Assembly: GCF_026153205.1 (NCBI RefSeq)
Contig: NZ_JAPFBW010000025.1
Coordinates: 1 to 64,000, forward strand
Source of the DNA: Aquabacterium sp. A7-Y
GTDB lineage: Bacteria > Pseudomonadota > Gammaproteobacteria > Burkholderiales > Burkholderiaceae_C
DNA: 64,000 nucleotides
Direction of reading: 5' to 3'
The notes beneath the pieces were generated by a model. The model had not been told where the DNA came from. It ran no database searches and saw only the letters and a program-made list of their open reading frames with translations. Positions 29,091 to 42,020 of the stretch are shown one piece after another (the stretch's first letter is position 1; every line of letters starts with the position of its first letter). The translations under genes were made by a program, and so were the position numbers.

Positions 29091-31343
29091 TCAGCTGCGC
29101 CGGGTGCGCGTCTTCTTGGCCGCGCTCTTCGCGGCCTTGACCGGATGGGTCTTCTGCGCGGCGTGGCGGGCCGTGCCCTTGGCGGCGCGGCTGCGCGCCT
29201 TGACCTCGCGATCGGCCTCCTGCACGCCCTTGAGCTCGGCCTGCTTGCCGCCGGCCTTCTCGCGCATCGCCCGCGACAGCAGGCGCTCGTCGGCACTCTC
29301 GCGCACCATGCGGAAGTCGATCTTGCGACCGTCCAGGTCGACCCGGCTGACCTGCACTCGGACGCGTGCCCCCACGGCATAACGCACGCCGGTGCGCTCG
29401 CCGCGCAGCTCCTGGCGCACCTCGTCGAACTTGTAGTACTCGCCGCCCAGCTCGGTGATGTGCACCAGGCCCTCGACATACAAGGCGTCCAGCTGCACGA
29501 AGAGCCCGAAGGTGGTGACGGCGCTGACCGTGCCGCTGAACTCCTCGCCCAGGTGCTCGCGCATGAAGCGGCACTTGAGCCAGGCCTCGACGTCGCGCGA
29601 GGCCTCGTCGGCACGGCGCTCGCAGGCGCTGCAATGCACGCCCGCGGCCTCCCACTGGGCCGCCTCGTGCGCGGGGGTCTTGCGCGCGCCGCGCTTGGGC
29701 GGCTCCTCGCCGGCACCGGCGCCGAGCTGGTAGCGTTTGCCCAGCAGCAAGGCCTTGATCACACGATGCACCAGCAGGTCCGGATAACGCCGGATCGGGC
29801 TCGTGAAGTGGGTGTAGGCCTCATAGGCCAGGCCGAAGTGGCCGCTGTTGGCCGGCGTGTAGATGGCCTGCTGCATCGAGCGCAGCAGCATCGAGTGGAT
29901 CTGCTGCGCGTCGGGCCGCTCCTTGGTGGCCTGCGCGATGGTCTGGAACTCGGCCGGCTTGGGATCGTCGCTGATGCCCATGCCGATTCCGAGGGCCTTG
30001 AGGTAGTTCTGCAGAATCACCTTCTTCTCGGGCGTGGGGCCTTCGTGCACCCGGTACAGCGAAGGGTGCTCGGCCCGGGCGATGAAGTCGGCCGAGCAGA
30101 CGTTGGCCGCCAGCATCGCCTCCTCGATGAGACGGTGCGCCTCGTTGCGCACGCGCGGCACGATCTTCTCGATGCGGCCGTTGTCATCGCAGACGATCTG
30201 GGTCTCGGTGGTCTCGAAGTCGACCGCCCCGCGCTGACCGCGCTCACGCAGCAGGGCCCGGTAGACCTCGTGCAGGTGCAGCAGGTGCGGCACCAGGGCG
30301 TGACGGCGGGCCGCCTCGGGACCGCGGGTGTTGCCGAGGATGGCCGCCACCTCGGTGTAGGTGAAGCGCGCATGCGAGTTGATCACCGCCGGGAAAAACT
30401 GGTAGGCGTGCAGTTCGCCGTTGGCGGTGATCAGCATGTCGCAGACCATCGCCAGCCGGTCTTCCTCGGGGTTGAGCGAACACAGGCCGTTGGACAGCTT
30501 CTCGGGCAGCATCGGGATCACCCGGCGCGGAAAGTAGACCGAGGTGGCGCGCTCGTAGGCGTCGATGTCCAGCGGCTCGCCCGGCTTCACGTAGTGGCTC
30601 ACGTCGGCGATCGCGACCACCAGGCGCCAGCCCCTGCTGCGTCCGACCTTGGCCGGCTCGCAGTAGACCGCGTCGTCGAAGTCGCGGGCATCCTCGCCGT
30701 CGATGGTCACCAGCGGCACGTCGCGCAGGTCGATGCGGTGCTTGTAGTCGGCCGGGCGGACGCTGTCGGGCAGCTTGGCGGCCTGCGCGAGGGTCTCCGG
30801 CGAGAACTGGTGCGGCACCTCGTACTTGCGCACGGCGATCTCGATCTCCATGCCGGGATCGTCGATCTCGCCCAGCACCTCGGTGACCCGGCCGACCGGC
30901 TGCGAATACAGCGAGGGTGGCTCGGTCAGCTCGACCGCCACCACCTGCCCGGGCTGGGCTTCAGCGGTGGCGTTTTTGGGGATCAGGATGTCCTGCCCGT
31001 AGCGCTTGTCCTCGGGAGCGACGATCCAGGCGCCGCTCTCGTGCAGCAGCCGACCGATGATGGGGGTCTTGCGGCGCTCGATGATCTCCAGCACGCGGCC
31101 TTCGGGGCGGCCCTTGCGGTCGTAGCGGATGATGCGCACGCGCACCCGGTCACGGTGCAGCACCGCCCGCATCTCCTGCGGCGAGAGATAGACATCGGCC
31201 TCGCGGTCGTCGCGCTGCACGAAGCCATGGCCGTCGCGGTGGCCTTGCACCGTGCCCTCGAGTTCACTCATGAGCGCCGCAGCGGCGGGGGGAGTTGCAA
31301 CGTTGGAATTTTTAATGATAGAATCTCCTTCTGTTCGGTTCAC
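29091..31343 (-). CDS. rnr: Ribonuclease R
   Basis: RNase R is a processive 3'-5' exoribonuclease that degrades structured RNA. The product (up to 750 residues) has cold-shock domains (GTVQGHRDGHGFV onward) and the RNB catalytic domain with DGEDARDFDDAVYCEP. AHFTSPIRRYPDLLVHR, an S1 domain (FSGTVSAVTTFGLFVQLDAL) and a basic Lys/Ala-rich tail follow. The N-terminal helix-turn-helix domain of E. coli RNase R is absent. The start is uncertain: GTG at 31343, ATG at 31271, or a non-standard ATT/ATC after a strong AAGGAG near 31330-31325. The 5' end overlaps the promoter of the divergent tRNA-Leu gene. Confidence 0.92.
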   Translation of the reverse strand: MNRTEGDSIIKNSNVATPPAAAALMSELEGTVQGHRDGHGFVQRDDREADVYLSPQEMRAVLHRDRVRVRIIRYDRKGRPEGRVLEIIERRKTPIIGRLLHESGAWIVAPEDKRYGQDILIPKNATAEAQPGQVVAVELTEPPSLYSQPVGRVTEVLGEIDDPGMEIEIAVRKYEVPHQFSPETLAQAAKLPDSVRPADYKHRIDLRDVPLVTIDGEDARDFDDAVYCEPAKVGRSRGWRLVVAIADVSHYVKPGEPLDIDAYERATSVYFPRRVIPMLPEKLSNGLCSLNPEEDRLAMVCDMLITANGELHAYQFFPAVINSHARFTYTEVAAILGNTRGPEAARRHALVPHLLHLHEVYRALLRERGQRGAVDFETTETQIVCDDNGRIEKIVPRVRNEAHRLIEEAMLAANVCSADFIARAEHPSLYRVHEGPTPEKKVILQNYLKALGIGMGISDDPKPAEFQTIAQATKERPDAQQIHSMLLRSMQQAIYTPANSGHFGLAYEAYTHFTSPIRRYPDLLVHRVIKALLLGKRYQLGAGAGEEPPKRGARKTPAHEAAQWEAAGVHCSACERRADEASRDVEAWLKCRFMREHLGEEFSGTVSAVTTFGLFVQLDALYVEGLVHITELGGEYYKFDEVRQELRGERTGVRYAVGARVRVQVSRVDLDGRKIDFRMVRESADERLLSRAMREKAGGKQAELKGVQEADREVKARSRAAKGTARHAAQKTHPVKAAKSAAKKTRTRRS
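31295..31324 (+). promoter_or_regulatory. Promoter of first tRNA-Leu gene
   Basis: TTGCAA and TAGAAT are separated by 18 bases. The transcribed leader begins TCTGTTCGGTTCACAGC, which is repeated exactly at the second tRNA gene at the same distance from its -10. The promoter lies inside the possible 5' coding end of rnr. Confidence 0.6.
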
Positions 31344-31395
31344 AGCTTAACAAACAAGTTGCGAACTCAGAAGCCGATCAAAAGGCTTCTGATAG

Positions 31396-31480
<85 letters not shown>

Positions 31481-31485
31481 GACAC

Positions 31486-31517
31486 AAAAGCCTCGCATCG
31501 CACGATGCGGGGCTTTT
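31486..31517 (+). terminator. Terminator of tRNA-Leu copy 1
   Basis: A long stem (AAAAGCCTCGCATCG pairing with CGATGCGGGGCTTTT with one mismatch, 2-base gap) ends in TTTT right after the tRNA. Confidence 0.9.
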
Positions 31518-31523
31518 CTGTTT

Positions 31524-31782
31524 CCGCGGCATGTCGTGTGTCGCTTCGTGCGCCACTGCTTCGTGAGGTGAGTACGGTGATGCGGTTTTACGGCTCATGG
31601 GACGGTGGTGATGAGGCGGGCGGTGTCGCGCTGGAGCGGACCACTCCCTCCCCTGCCGGCAAACATGGTGCCGCAGACCGGCGCTTCTTTGCAAGGACCT
31701 TGCCGAAGGCTGCGGATCTCGAGGCGTGAATACCGCAACACGAACATCTCTCTCGGATCGTGAAGAAAATCCGCCGGGGGAC
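31524..31782. other. Unannotated spacer between the two tRNA-Leu genes
   Basis: I see no convincing gene, integrase remnant or repeat here. Short open frames are present but lack a ribosome-binding site and recognisable motifs. Confidence 0.5.
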
Positions 31783-31812
31783 TTCAAAAAAGATAAAAGA
31801 CCCTGCTAGAAT
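31783..31812 (+). promoter_or_regulatory. Promoter of second tRNA-Leu gene
   Basis: TTCAAA and TAGAAT are separated by 18 bases. The -10 to leader spacing (5 bases to TCTG) equals that of copy 1. Confidence 0.6.
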
Positions 31813-31854
31813 ATTTGTCTGTTCGGTTCACAGCCCATGGCATGTGAAGCCAGC

Positions 31855-31939
<85 letters not shown>

Positions 31940-31944
31940 GACAC

Positions 31945-31976
31945 AAAAGCCTCGCATCGCACGATGCGGGGCTTTT
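31945..31976 (+). terminator. Terminator of tRNA-Leu copy 2
   Basis: Same stem-loop and T run as after copy 1. Confidence 0.9.
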
Positions 31977-32116
31977 CTGTTTTCGGAACCACGCCGAGGC
32001 CTTCCCACTCCACGGCGCGCAGTCGCCGTGTGGATGGCAAAAGGGCCAGGCGCCGCAGCGGCCTGGCCCTCGCGAGTCCCGGTCTCGGGCCCGGCGCACC
32101 GCGCCGAGCAGCGTGT

Positions 32117-32638
32117 TCAGACTTCGTATTTTTTCGCCAGGCCTTCGGGCCGTAGCGAGTCGTATTCTTCGAAGGGCTGGTGAATCCAGGGGCTGGTGGG
32201 CAGGTTTTCGTCGAAATAATCCGGCGTGTAGCTTGACACCCCCTTGACCCAGATCACCGCGGAGCGCACCTCGCGAATCGCCGGCATGCCACGCAGGCGC
32301 TCGACCACCGCCTTCAGCGTGACGCCGGAGTCGGCCAAGTCGTCGACCAGCAGCACGCGCCCTGCCAGCTCGCCCTTGGGCATCGTGATGTACTTGGCCA
32401 TATCCAGCCGACCCTGGATGGTGCCGGCCTCGGCGCGATAGGAACTGGTCGACATGATGGCCAGCGGCTTGTCGAACACGCGCGACAGCACGTCACCCGG
32501 ACGCATGCCACCACGGGCCAGGCAGAGAATCTGGTCGAACTCCCAGCCCGAGTTGTAAACCTTGAGCGCCAGGCGCTCGATGTGCATGTGGTACTCGTCC
32601 CAGGAGACGTAGAGGTGTTTGCCGTCGTCGGTCAGCAT
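32117..32638 (-). CDS. Phosphoribosyltransferase (purine salvage type)
   Basis: This is a type I phosphoribosyltransferase, probably joining PRPP to a purine base. The 173-residue product has the PRPP loop RVLLVDDLADSGVTL at 94-108 and a PPi-loop-like CLARGGMRPGDVLSR. It resembles xanthine-guanine or hypoxanthine phosphoribosyltransferases. Its place after purA (62-base gap) fits purine metabolism. The exact base specificity cannot be read from the sequence. Confidence 0.85.
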   Translation of the reverse strand: MLTDDGKHLYVSWDEYHMHIERLALKVYNSGWEFDQILCLARGGMRPGDVLSRVFDKPLAIMSTSSYRAEAGTIQGRLDMAKYITMPKGELAGRVLLVDDLADSGVTLKAVVERLRGMPAIREVRSAVIWVKGVSSYTPDYFDENLPTSPWIHQPFEEYDSLRPEGLAKKYEV

Positions 32639-32700
32639 GCGGTTTCCTAAAGCTCGGCGGGAAGCCGTGATGGTTCAGAATTGCGGCCCGGGCACCCTCA

Positions 32701-34047
<1,347 letters not shown>

Positions 34048-34087
34048 TCAAAAAATGTGTGTGTGGAGGGCTGCTGCCCGCCGTCGT

Positions 34088-35251
34088 TCAGAGGGCCTGC
34101 ACGACCCACCGCCCTGCCACCGCGACCAGCTCCCGGTCGCACTCGAACTCCTGCACCTCGTGCTCGTGTCCGGGCAGCACGCAGACGACGATCTCGCCTT
34201 GCTCCCGGAGCTGGCGGATGGCGTCGCGCAAGGTCTTGTCCTCGCCCCAGGGCGCGCGGACGGCCGCACGGATGCCGGCGACACGCGCCGGACCCGCGAG
34301 CTCCTTGAGGTCGGTGCTGAAACCCACCGCCGGGCGGTTGCGGCCGAACACCGCACCCACCTCGTCGTAGCGGCCGCCGCGCACCAGCGCGTCCGGGCTG
34401 CCCGCCGCGTAGATTGCGAAGCGGGTGCCGCTGTAGTAGGCGTAGCCGCTCAAGTCGGCGAGGTCGAAGCCGATGCGCACCTGGGGGTGGGTGTGGCTGA
34501 CCCGCTCCACCAGCCAGCGCAGATCGGACACCGCGGCGCCGATGCCCGGCAGCGCCGGCAGCACCCGCTCGGCCTCGGCGAGCACCTCCAGGCCGCCATA
34601 CAGGCGCGTCAAGACCAGCAGCCCCTCTCGGCTTGCTTCCGGAAAGCCGGCGGTCAACTCGGCCAGGCGAGCAGTGTCCTTGGCGGCCAGGCTGGCATAC
34701 ACCTCGTCGAGCAACGCGGGCTCGGCCGCCACGCCGGCCAGCAGCGCACGCACGATGCGGGTATCGGCCAGGTCGAGGAATAGCTGCTCGATGCCCAGAC
34801 GCTGCAGGCCTTCCAGAGCCAGCTCCTGGGCTTCGAGGTCGGCTTCGAGGCCCGCATGGCCGTAGATTTCGGCGCCGAACTGCAGCGGCTCGCGTGTCGC
34901 GTGCAGGCCCGAAGGCTGGGTGTGCAGGACCGGGCCGCAGTAGCACAGCCGGGTCACGCCCTTGCGGTTGAGCAGGTGGGCGTCGATGCGCGCGACCTGG
35001 GGGGTCGCGTCGGCACGCACGCCCATCGTGCGGCCGCTGAGCTGGTCGACCAGCTTGAAGGTGCGCAGGTCGAGCTCGCGACCTGTGCCGGACAGCAGCG
35101 ACTCCAGGTATTCGAGCAGCGGCGGCATCACCAGCTCGTAGCCGTAGCCGCGGGCCACGTCGAGCAAGGCGCGGCGCAGTTCTTCGATACGCCTGGCCTC
35201 CGAGGGCAAGACATCGGCGATGTGCTCGGGCAGCAGCCAAGCAGACGACAT
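34088..35251 (-). CDS. hisZ: ATP phosphoribosyltransferase regulatory subunit HisZ
   Basis: HisZ is a HisRS-like protein without synthetase activity. It pairs with the short form of HisG in histidine synthesis. The 387-residue product has class II synthetase motifs ([42 protein letters not shown]) but the length and active-site changes of HisZ. A separate true hisS is at 42759. The ATG at 35251 gives the family start [19 protein letters not shown]. hisG is not in the window. A TACAAT hexamer lies about 30 bases upstream. Confidence 0.92.
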   Translation of the reverse strand: MSSAWLLPEHIADVLPSEARRIEELRRALLDVARGYGYELVMPPLLEYLESLLSGTGRELDLRTFKLVDQLSGRTMGVRADATPQVARIDAHLLNRKGVTRLCYCGPVLHTQPSGLHATREPLQFGAEIYGHAGLEADLEAQELALEGLQRLGIEQLFLDLADTRIVRALLAGVAAEPALLDEVYASLAAKDTARLAELTAGFPEASREGLLVLTRLYGGLEVLAEAERVLPALPGIGAAVSDLRWLVERVSHTHPQVRIGFDLADLSGYAYYSGTRFAIYAAGSPDALVRGGRYDEVGAVFGRNRPAVGFSTDLKELAGPARVAGIRAAVRAPWGEDKTLRDAIRQLREQGEIVVCVLPGHEHEVQEFECDRELVAVAGRWVVQAL

Positions 35252-35318
35252 AAAAACCACCGGGGGATTAAAAACGCGATTGTACCGGGGCGTAAGCACC
35301 CCGGGGGCGTTCGGGACT

Positions 35319-35337
35319 GCCCGGCTTCACGCCGGGC
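35319..35337 (-). other. Stem-loop after the DUF2065 gene
   Basis: A perfect 7-bp GC stem (GCCCGGC/GCCGGGC, 5-base loop) lies just past the stop. It lacks a T run, so termination is only possible. A second GC stem (CCGGGG/CCCCGG) lies at about 35285-35304. Confidence 0.4.
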
Positions 35338-35343
35338 TGCCGA

Positions 35344-35529
35344 TCAGCTGAGGAGCCAAAGCAGGATCAGCCCTGCCACCAGGCTCGCCAGCCCGAGAAA
35401 ACGGATCTGGCCGTTGCTGAGTTGCAAGGCCTGTTCGAAAACGCGACGCCACGTGACCGGGCTGAACAAGGGTAGCAGGCCTTCGAAGACCAGTACCAGC
35501 GCCAGCGCCACCCACAAGGCGTTCGTCAT
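35344..35529 (-). CDS. DUF2065 small membrane protein
   Basis: This 61-residue protein has two hydrophobic segments (ALWVALALVLVFEGLLPLF and FLGLASLVAGLILLWLL) around a short polar loop with WRRVFEQALQLSNGQ. That pattern fits the DUF2065 family, which commonly follows hflC in proteobacteria. Function is unknown; the context suggests a link to HflKC at the membrane. It starts 10 bases after hflC. Confidence 0.8.
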   Translation of the reverse strand: MTNALWVALALVLVFEGLLPLFSPVTWRRVFEQALQLSNGQIRFLGLASLVAGLILLWLLS

Positions 35530-35539
35530 CGTCGTGTTG

Positions 35540-36433
35540 TTACTTTCGAGGCGCCCCCGCGGCAGGCAAGCCGCCGCGCATGGTACGGAAGAATTCGTTG
35601 CTCGACGGATCGAGCACCAGCACGTCGGAGCGGCCGCGGAAGCTCTTCTGGTAGGCGTCAAGGCTGCGGTAGAACTGCGCGAACTGGGGGTCCTGGCCGA
35701 AGGCGCTGCTGTAGATCGCGGCGGCCTTGGCATCGCCCTCGCCCTTGACCTTCTGCGCGTCGCGGTAGGCCTCGGCGATGATGATCTCGCGCTGCTTGTC
35801 GGCGTCGGCCTTGATCTGCTCGCCTTCAGCGGCGCCGGTGGAGCGCAGTTCGGACGCCACACGCTTGCGCTCGGACTCCATGCGGCGGTAGACCGAATCG
35901 GTGACATTGGCGGAGAAATCGACCCGCTTGGTCCGCACGTCGACGATCTCGATGCCGAAGCTCTTGGCATCGTCGGTCAGCCGCGAGCGCACCGCCTGCA
36001 TGACCTTCTCGCGGTCGGTCGCCAGCATCTCGCGCACGGTGCGTTTGGTGACCTCCTCGTTGAAGGCGGCCTGCACGATGGGCGCCAGCCGGGTTTCGGC
36101 ATTGCGCACATCAACACCGTTGTTGCGGATGAACTGGCGCGAGTCCACGATGCGCCACTTGACCAGCCAGTCGATCACCAGGCTCTTTTTCTCGGCCGTG
36201 AAGATGGGCCGGGTTTCGGGGCTGTCCAGGGTCTGGATGCGCCGGTCCAGGAACACCACGTTCTGGAACGGGGGCGGCATCTTCACTTTCAGGCCCGGCT
36301 CCGTGATGACTTCCTTGATCTCGCCCAGCGCGTAGACCACGGCAAACTGCCGCTGGTCGACCAGAAACAGGGTGGACCCGGCAACCACCACGAGCAGCAG
36401 CAGGGTCGAAACAATCAATCCGATGCGGTTCAT
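35540..36433 (-). CDS. hflC: HflC, membrane-bound FtsH modulator
   Basis: HflC forms with HflK the large periplasmic cage that surrounds and controls the FtsH protease. The 297-residue product has one N-terminal membrane segment (IGLIVSTLLLLVVVAGSTLFLV) and the SPFH/band-7 domain (FAVVYALGEIKEVITEPGL). A long coiled-coil C-terminal part with GEGDAKAAAIYSSAFGQDP follows. It starts 41 bases after hflK. Confidence 0.95.
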   Translation of the reverse strand: MNRIGLIVSTLLLLVVVAGSTLFLVDQRQFAVVYALGEIKEVITEPGLKVKMPPPFQNVVFLDRRIQTLDSPETRPIFTAEKKSLVIDWLVKWRIVDSRQFIRNNGVDVRNAETRLAPIVQAAFNEEVTKRTVREMLATDREKVMQAVRSRLTDDAKSFGIEIVDVRTKRVDFSANVTDSVYRRMESERKRVASELRSTGAAEGEQIKADADKQREIIIAEAYRDAQKVKGEGDAKAAAIYSSAFGQDPQFAQFYRSLDAYQKSFRGRSDVLVLDPSSNEFFRTMRGGLPAAGAPRK

Positions 36434-36474
36434 ATCAACGCCTCTTCGCCTCTTTTCGCCTCTTGTTGTTTGTC

Positions 36475-37865
36475 TCAGCGGCTTTCGCGTTCACGGCTGC
36501 GCTGGTTGTCCCGCGAACGGGTGTCGGCCTGCGAGGGCAGCGGCACCGGATCGCTGGTCGCCGGCAGCGCCGGCGCAGCTGCCGGGGCACTCGCCGGCGC
36601 TGTCTGGGATGACTGCTGCAGCAGCTTGTCGAGCGGCAGGTAGAGCAGATTGCCGTTGCTGCGAGTGTCGATCAGCACCTTGGTGGCGTTGGCGTAAATC
36701 TGTGTCATCGTGTCCAGGTAAAGCCGGTCGCGCGTGACCGCCGGCGCCTTGGCGTACTCGGTCAGCACACTTCTGAAGCGGTCGGCATCGCCTTCCGCCT
36801 GGGAGACCACGCGGGAGCGGTAGCCCTCGGCCTCCTGGCGCAGCCGCGAGGCCGTGCCCTGAGCTTTGGGGATGACCTCGTTGGCATAAGCCTGCGCTTC
36901 GTTCTTGGCCCGTTCGCGATCGGCGCCGGCGCGGAAGGCATCCTCGAAAGCCGATTGCACCTGCTCCGGCGGCTGCACGCTCTGCACGTTGACGTTGGCG
37001 ACCTGGATGCCGGCGTTGAGCCGGTCGAGCTGGGCCTGCACCGACTTGACGAGGTCGGCCGCGATGGCGTCGCGCTGCTCGTAGAGCACCGAGTCCATGT
37101 TGCTGCGGCCGACGATCTCGCGCACGGCCGATTCGGCAGCCTGCACCACCGCGTCGTCGGGGCGGCGGTTCTCGAACACGTATTGCTTTACGTCCTTGAT
37201 GCGGTATTGCACGGTGAAGCGGATGTCGACGATGTTCTCGTCCTGCGTCAGCATCGAGGAGTCGCGCAGGCCGGTCTGCTGCATCACCGAGGTGTTACCG
37301 ACCTCCACCGAGCGCAGTTGCGTTACCGGCACGATCTCGTGCGACTGGAAGGGATAGGGCATGCGCCACTTGAAGCCGGCCTCGGTGGTGTGGCTGTAGC
37401 GGCCGAAGGACATCACCACCGCCTGGTGGCCTTCCTGGACGATGAAAAAGCCGCTGAAGAGCCAGATCAGCAGCACCACACCGCCGACCAGCATCGCACT
37501 CAGCCCCGCACCGCGGAAGCCGGGCGGGAAGGAGCCGCCGCCGTTGCCGGAGCCGTTGGGCCCCGGGCCGCCCGCCTTGCCGCCGAACATGCCGCTCAGG
37601 CGCCGGTTGAAATCGCGCCAGATCTCATCGAGGTCCGGCGGGCCGTCGTTGCGCCCGCCGCCGCCCGAACCCTGATTGCGGGTGGGCTCGTTGCTCTGCG
37701 GGTCCAGACTGCGGCCCCAGCGCGGGTCATTCAGGTTGAACAGCCGGCGCACGCCCCAGCCGGCCGTGGCCGCCACGGCCGCCGCCAGCGCGGTCAGGAC
37801 CGCCAGCGGGCGCGAGGCGGATCGGCGGGGCTCCGAGGTGCGGGAGGCGTATGAGGTGCTTGTGT

Positions 37866-37869
<4 letters not shown>
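36475..37869 (-). CDS. hflK: HflK, membrane-bound FtsH modulator
   Basis: HflK is the partner of HflC in the FtsH regulatory complex. The 464-residue product has the family LNDPRWGR motif at about 47-53, a Gly-rich linker, a membrane segment (about 122-144) and the SPFH domain. A C-terminal coiled coil and a Pro/Ala-rich tail follow. The ATG at 37869 overlaps the hflX stop (ATGA). This start adds about 45 residues with a weakly hydrophobic stretch (about 20-40) before the usual N-terminus. A GTG at 37752 would give a more normal start. Confidence 0.93.
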
Positions 37870-39167
<1,298 letters not shown>

Positions 39168-39172
39168 GCACT

Positions 39173-39415
39173 TCAGTTGGACTCTGCCGATTCGCCAGCG
39201 TGGAAGTTCACTGCCCGACCGGGAACAACCGTGGAGATGGCGTGCTTGTAGACCATCTGGGTCACGGTATTGCGCAAGAGCACCACATACTGATCAAAAG
39301 ACTCGATGTGGCCCTGCAGTTTGATGCCGTTCACGAGGTAGATCGAGACCGGCACGTGTTCTTTGCGCAGCAGGTTCAGAAAGGGGTCTTGTAGAAGTTG
39401 CCCTTTATTGCTCAC
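39173..39415 (-). CDS. hfq: RNA chaperone Hfq
   Basis: Hfq is the Sm-like hexamer that pairs small RNAs with mRNAs. The 80-residue product has Sm1 ([21 protein letters not shown]) and Sm2 with [11 protein letters not shown], and a short C-terminal tail. The start is a GTG with GGAG at good spacing. It lies between der and hflX; hfq-hflX-hflK-hflC is the standard order. Confidence 0.98.
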   Translation of the reverse strand: MSNKGQLLQDPFLNLLRKEHVPVSIYLVNGIKLQGHIESFDQYVVLLRNTVTQMVYKHAISTVVPGRAVNFHAGESAESN

Positions 39416-39484
39416 GATATGCTCCGTGTTGAAAGTTTTGGAACCCGGACGTTAACACAGGGCCCCACCCCTCCCGGTAAATCC

Positions 39485-40828
39485 TTACGAATCCTTATCT
39501 GTGAAGGGGTTGCGGGACGATTTCAATTCGATCCGCAAGGGGGTGCCCACCAACTTGAAATGCTCGCGGAAGCGCGCTTCCAGGTAGCGCTTGTAGACGT
39601 CGGTCACGTGCTCCAGCGAATTGCCGTGCACCACGATCAGCGGCGGGTTCATCCCGCCCTGATGCGCATAGCGCAGCTTGGGCCGGAACATGCCGGAACG
39701 CTTGGGCGCCTGGTGCTCGACCGCCTCGTGCACCAGCCGGGTGAGCACCGGCGTCGGCATCTTGCGGAAGGCCGAAGCATGGGCGTCGGTGATCGCCTTC
39801 CACAAGGGTCCCAGCCCCTGCCGCTTGAGCGCCGAAATATGCAGCAGCGGCGCAAATTTGAGGAAGGCCAGGCGCTGCTCGATCGAGCGCTCCAGCATCT
39901 TGCGCTGGTACTCGTCGACCGCATCCCACTTGTTGATCGCCAGCACCACGGCCCGGCCACTGTCGAGGATATAGCCGGCGATGTGGGCATCCTGCTCGGT
40001 CACGCCCTGGGTGGCGTCCAGCAGTTGGACCACGACGTTGGCCTCCGAGATCGCCTGCAGGGTCTTGACCACCGAGAACTTCTCGATCGCCTCGAACACC
40101 TTGCCCTTGCGGCGCAGGCCGGCGGTATCGATCAGCTCGAAGCGCTGACCGTGCCGCTCGAAGGGCACGCTGATCGCGTCGCGGGTGGTGCCCGGCATGT
40201 CGAAGGCGATCAGGCGCTCCTCGCCCAGCCAGGTGTTGATCAAGGTCGACTTGCCGACGTTGGGGCGGCCGGCCACCGCGAGCTTCACGGTCAGCCCGGC
40301 GTCCTCGGCCGGCGTCTCGTCCTCTTCGCCTTCGAAGAAAAACGGCTCCAGCGCAATCTCGATCAGGCTGCGGATGCCCTGCCCGTGCGCGGCAGAGATG
40401 GGCAGCGGCTCGCCCATGCCCAGCTCGTGGAACTCGGCCAGCAGCGGCGAGTCGGCCATGCCTTCGGCCTTGTTGACCGCCAGGATCACCCGCTTGTCGA
40501 CCGAGCGCAGGTAGCGCGCGATGTCGTGGTCCTGCCCCGAGAGTCCGTTGCGGACGTCGAGCACGAAGACCACCGCGTCCGCTTCGGCGACGGCCTGGCG
40601 GGTCTGCTTGGCCATCTCCTTGACGATGCCGGTGGAGGAATCGGGCTCGAAGCCGCCGGTGTCGATCACGATGAACTCGCGGTCGCCCAGACGCCCGTCG
40701 CCATAGTGGCGGTCGCGCGTGAGGCCGGAAAAGTCGGCGACGATGGCGTCGCGCGTCTTCGTCATGCGGTTGAAGAGCGTCGACTTGCCGACGTTGGGCC
40801 GCCCGACCAGGGCAATTACAGGTTTCAT
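39485..40828 (-). CDS. der: Ribosome-assembly GTPase Der (EngA)
   Basis: Der is a double-GTPase needed for 50S assembly. The 447-residue product has two G domains, each with [10 protein letters not shown] (first near residue 8, second near residue 185), their DTGGFE and DTAGLR switch motifs and NKAEG/NKWDA. A C-terminal KH-like domain follows ([19 protein letters not shown]). The ATG at 40828 begins [12 protein letters not shown]; the open frame upstream is not similar. It follows bamB by 43 bases. Confidence 0.97.
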   Translation of the reverse strand: MKPVIALVGRPNVGKSTLFNRMTKTRDAIVADFSGLTRDRHYGDGRLGDREFIVIDTGGFEPDSSTGIVKEMAKQTRQAVAEADAVVFVLDVRNGLSGQDHDIARYLRSVDKRVILAVNKAEGMADSPLLAEFHELGMGEPLPISAAHGQGIRSLIEIALEPFFFEGEEDETPAEDAGLTVKLAVAGRPNVGKSTLINTWLGEERLIAFDMPGTTRDAISVPFERHGQRFELIDTAGLRRKGKVFEAIEKFSVVKTLQAISEANVVVQLLDATQGVTEQDAHIAGYILDSGRAVVLAINKWDAVDEYQRKMLERSIEQRLAFLKFAPLLHISALKRQGLGPLWKAITDAHASAFRKMPTPVLTRLVHEAVEHQAPKRSGMFRPKLRYAHQGGMNPPLIVVHGNSLEHVTDVYKRYLEARFREHFKLVGTPLRIELKSSRNPFTDKDS

Positions 40829-40871
40829 CCGACGGACCTCGACAGCAGGCGCTTCTCTCGATTCAGGGTGC

Positions 40872-42020
40872 TTACTGGGCACGGAAGGCGAACACGCCGC
40901 CGGCCCGGGTCAGCACCACCATCGTGGAGCCGACCAGCACCGGCGCGCCGACCACCGCCGAACCGTCGGTCTGCAGCCGTGCACGCGGCACGCCGTCCGT
41001 GGCCGACAGCAGGTGCACATAGCCTTCGGCGTCACCCACCACCACGCTGCCCGGCAGGGCCAGCGGCGCGCTCAGGCCGCGGAAGCGGAAGCGCTCGGAC
41101 GTCCACAGCACCTCGCCGTTGGACTGCCGGTAGGCGCTGAGGCGGTCGGTGGCATCCACGCCATAAACCCGCTCGCCGTCACCGGCCAGGCCGGTGGCCC
41201 CAGCCGAGTTCTTGCTCCACTGCAGGACGCCACCCTGGGCATCGACGCAGCCGAGCGCCGACTGGAAGGCGCGTGCGCAGACCACGTCGCCGTTGCGGGC
41301 GGGCGGGCCGACCAGGTCCGCCAGCCGCTCCACCTCGTTGGTGCCACGCGGCGCGGCCAGCGGCACTTCCCAGCGCACCGAACCGCGCAGCGGGTCCAGT
41401 CCGGCCAGGCGCGGACCCTGTCCCACCACCAGCGTGTCACGCACCGGCAGCAACACGCCCGGCTGCGCCAGCATCAGCGGATCGCCGGGGCGCTGTTGCG
41501 ACCACAGCTTGGCGCCGCTGGCGGCGTCGTAGGCATGCACCGAGCGGTCGGCGGCATAAATGAAAACCCGTTCGCCGGCCACCAGGGGCGGCGTGACGAC
41601 ACGCGACTTGAGCGCCTGGCGCCAGGCCACCTGCCCGCCCTGCAGCACCACCAGCTGGTTGGCGCGCGTCACCACGGCAGTGAAGCGGCCGTCGCTGCCG
41701 ACACCTGCGCTCAGCTCGCTGCCGACGCTGGCGCGCCACAGTTCCTTGCCGCTGTCGGCCTGCAGCGCGACGACGGTACCGTCGGCGGTGGCCGCGACGA
41801 GTGTGTCGCCGTGGATGGCCGGCCGCATCGGCAACTGCTGCAAGGAGCCGATGCGCTGGTTCCACAGCGACTGCACCCGCAGGCTGGCCGGCGCCGGCGA
41901 CTCCAGCGGCGTCGGTTTGGGCTTCTGAGGCCCGCTGGAGCAGGCGGCCAGCAGGGCCGCCAACACAGCGGCGGAAAGCAGGCGCACGGCGCGCACGGGC
42001 GGTGGCAGGAGCTTGTTCAT
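40872..42020 (-). CDS. bamB: Outer membrane assembly lipoprotein BamB
   Basis: BamB is the beta-propeller lipoprotein of the Bam complex. The 382-residue product has a lipoprotein signal with lipobox LAAC (Cys27). PQQ-like propeller repeats follow, such as [29 protein letters not shown] and [13 protein letters not shown]. The ATG overlaps the upstream stop by one base (TGATG); a GTG one codon earlier is also possible. It lies between yfgM and der, as in many proteobacteria. Confidence 0.95.
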   Translation of the reverse strand: MNKLLPPPVRAVRLLSAAVLAALLAACSSGPQKPKPTPLESPAPASLRVQSLWNQRIGSLQQLPMRPAIHGDTLVAATADGTVVALQADSGKELWRASVGSELSAGVGSDGRFTAVVTRANQLVVLQGGQVAWRQALKSRVVTPPLVAGERVFIYAADRSVHAYDAASGAKLWSQQRPGDPLMLAQPGVLLPVRDTLVVGQGPRLAGLDPLRGSVRWEVPLAAPRGTNEVERLADLVGPPARNGDVVCARAFQSALGCVDAQGGVLQWSKNSAGATGLAGDGERVYGVDATDRLSAYRQSNGEVLWTSERFRFRGLSAPLALPGSVVVGDAEGYVHLLSATDGVPRARLQTDGSAVVGAPVLVGSTMVVLTRAGGVFAFRAQ

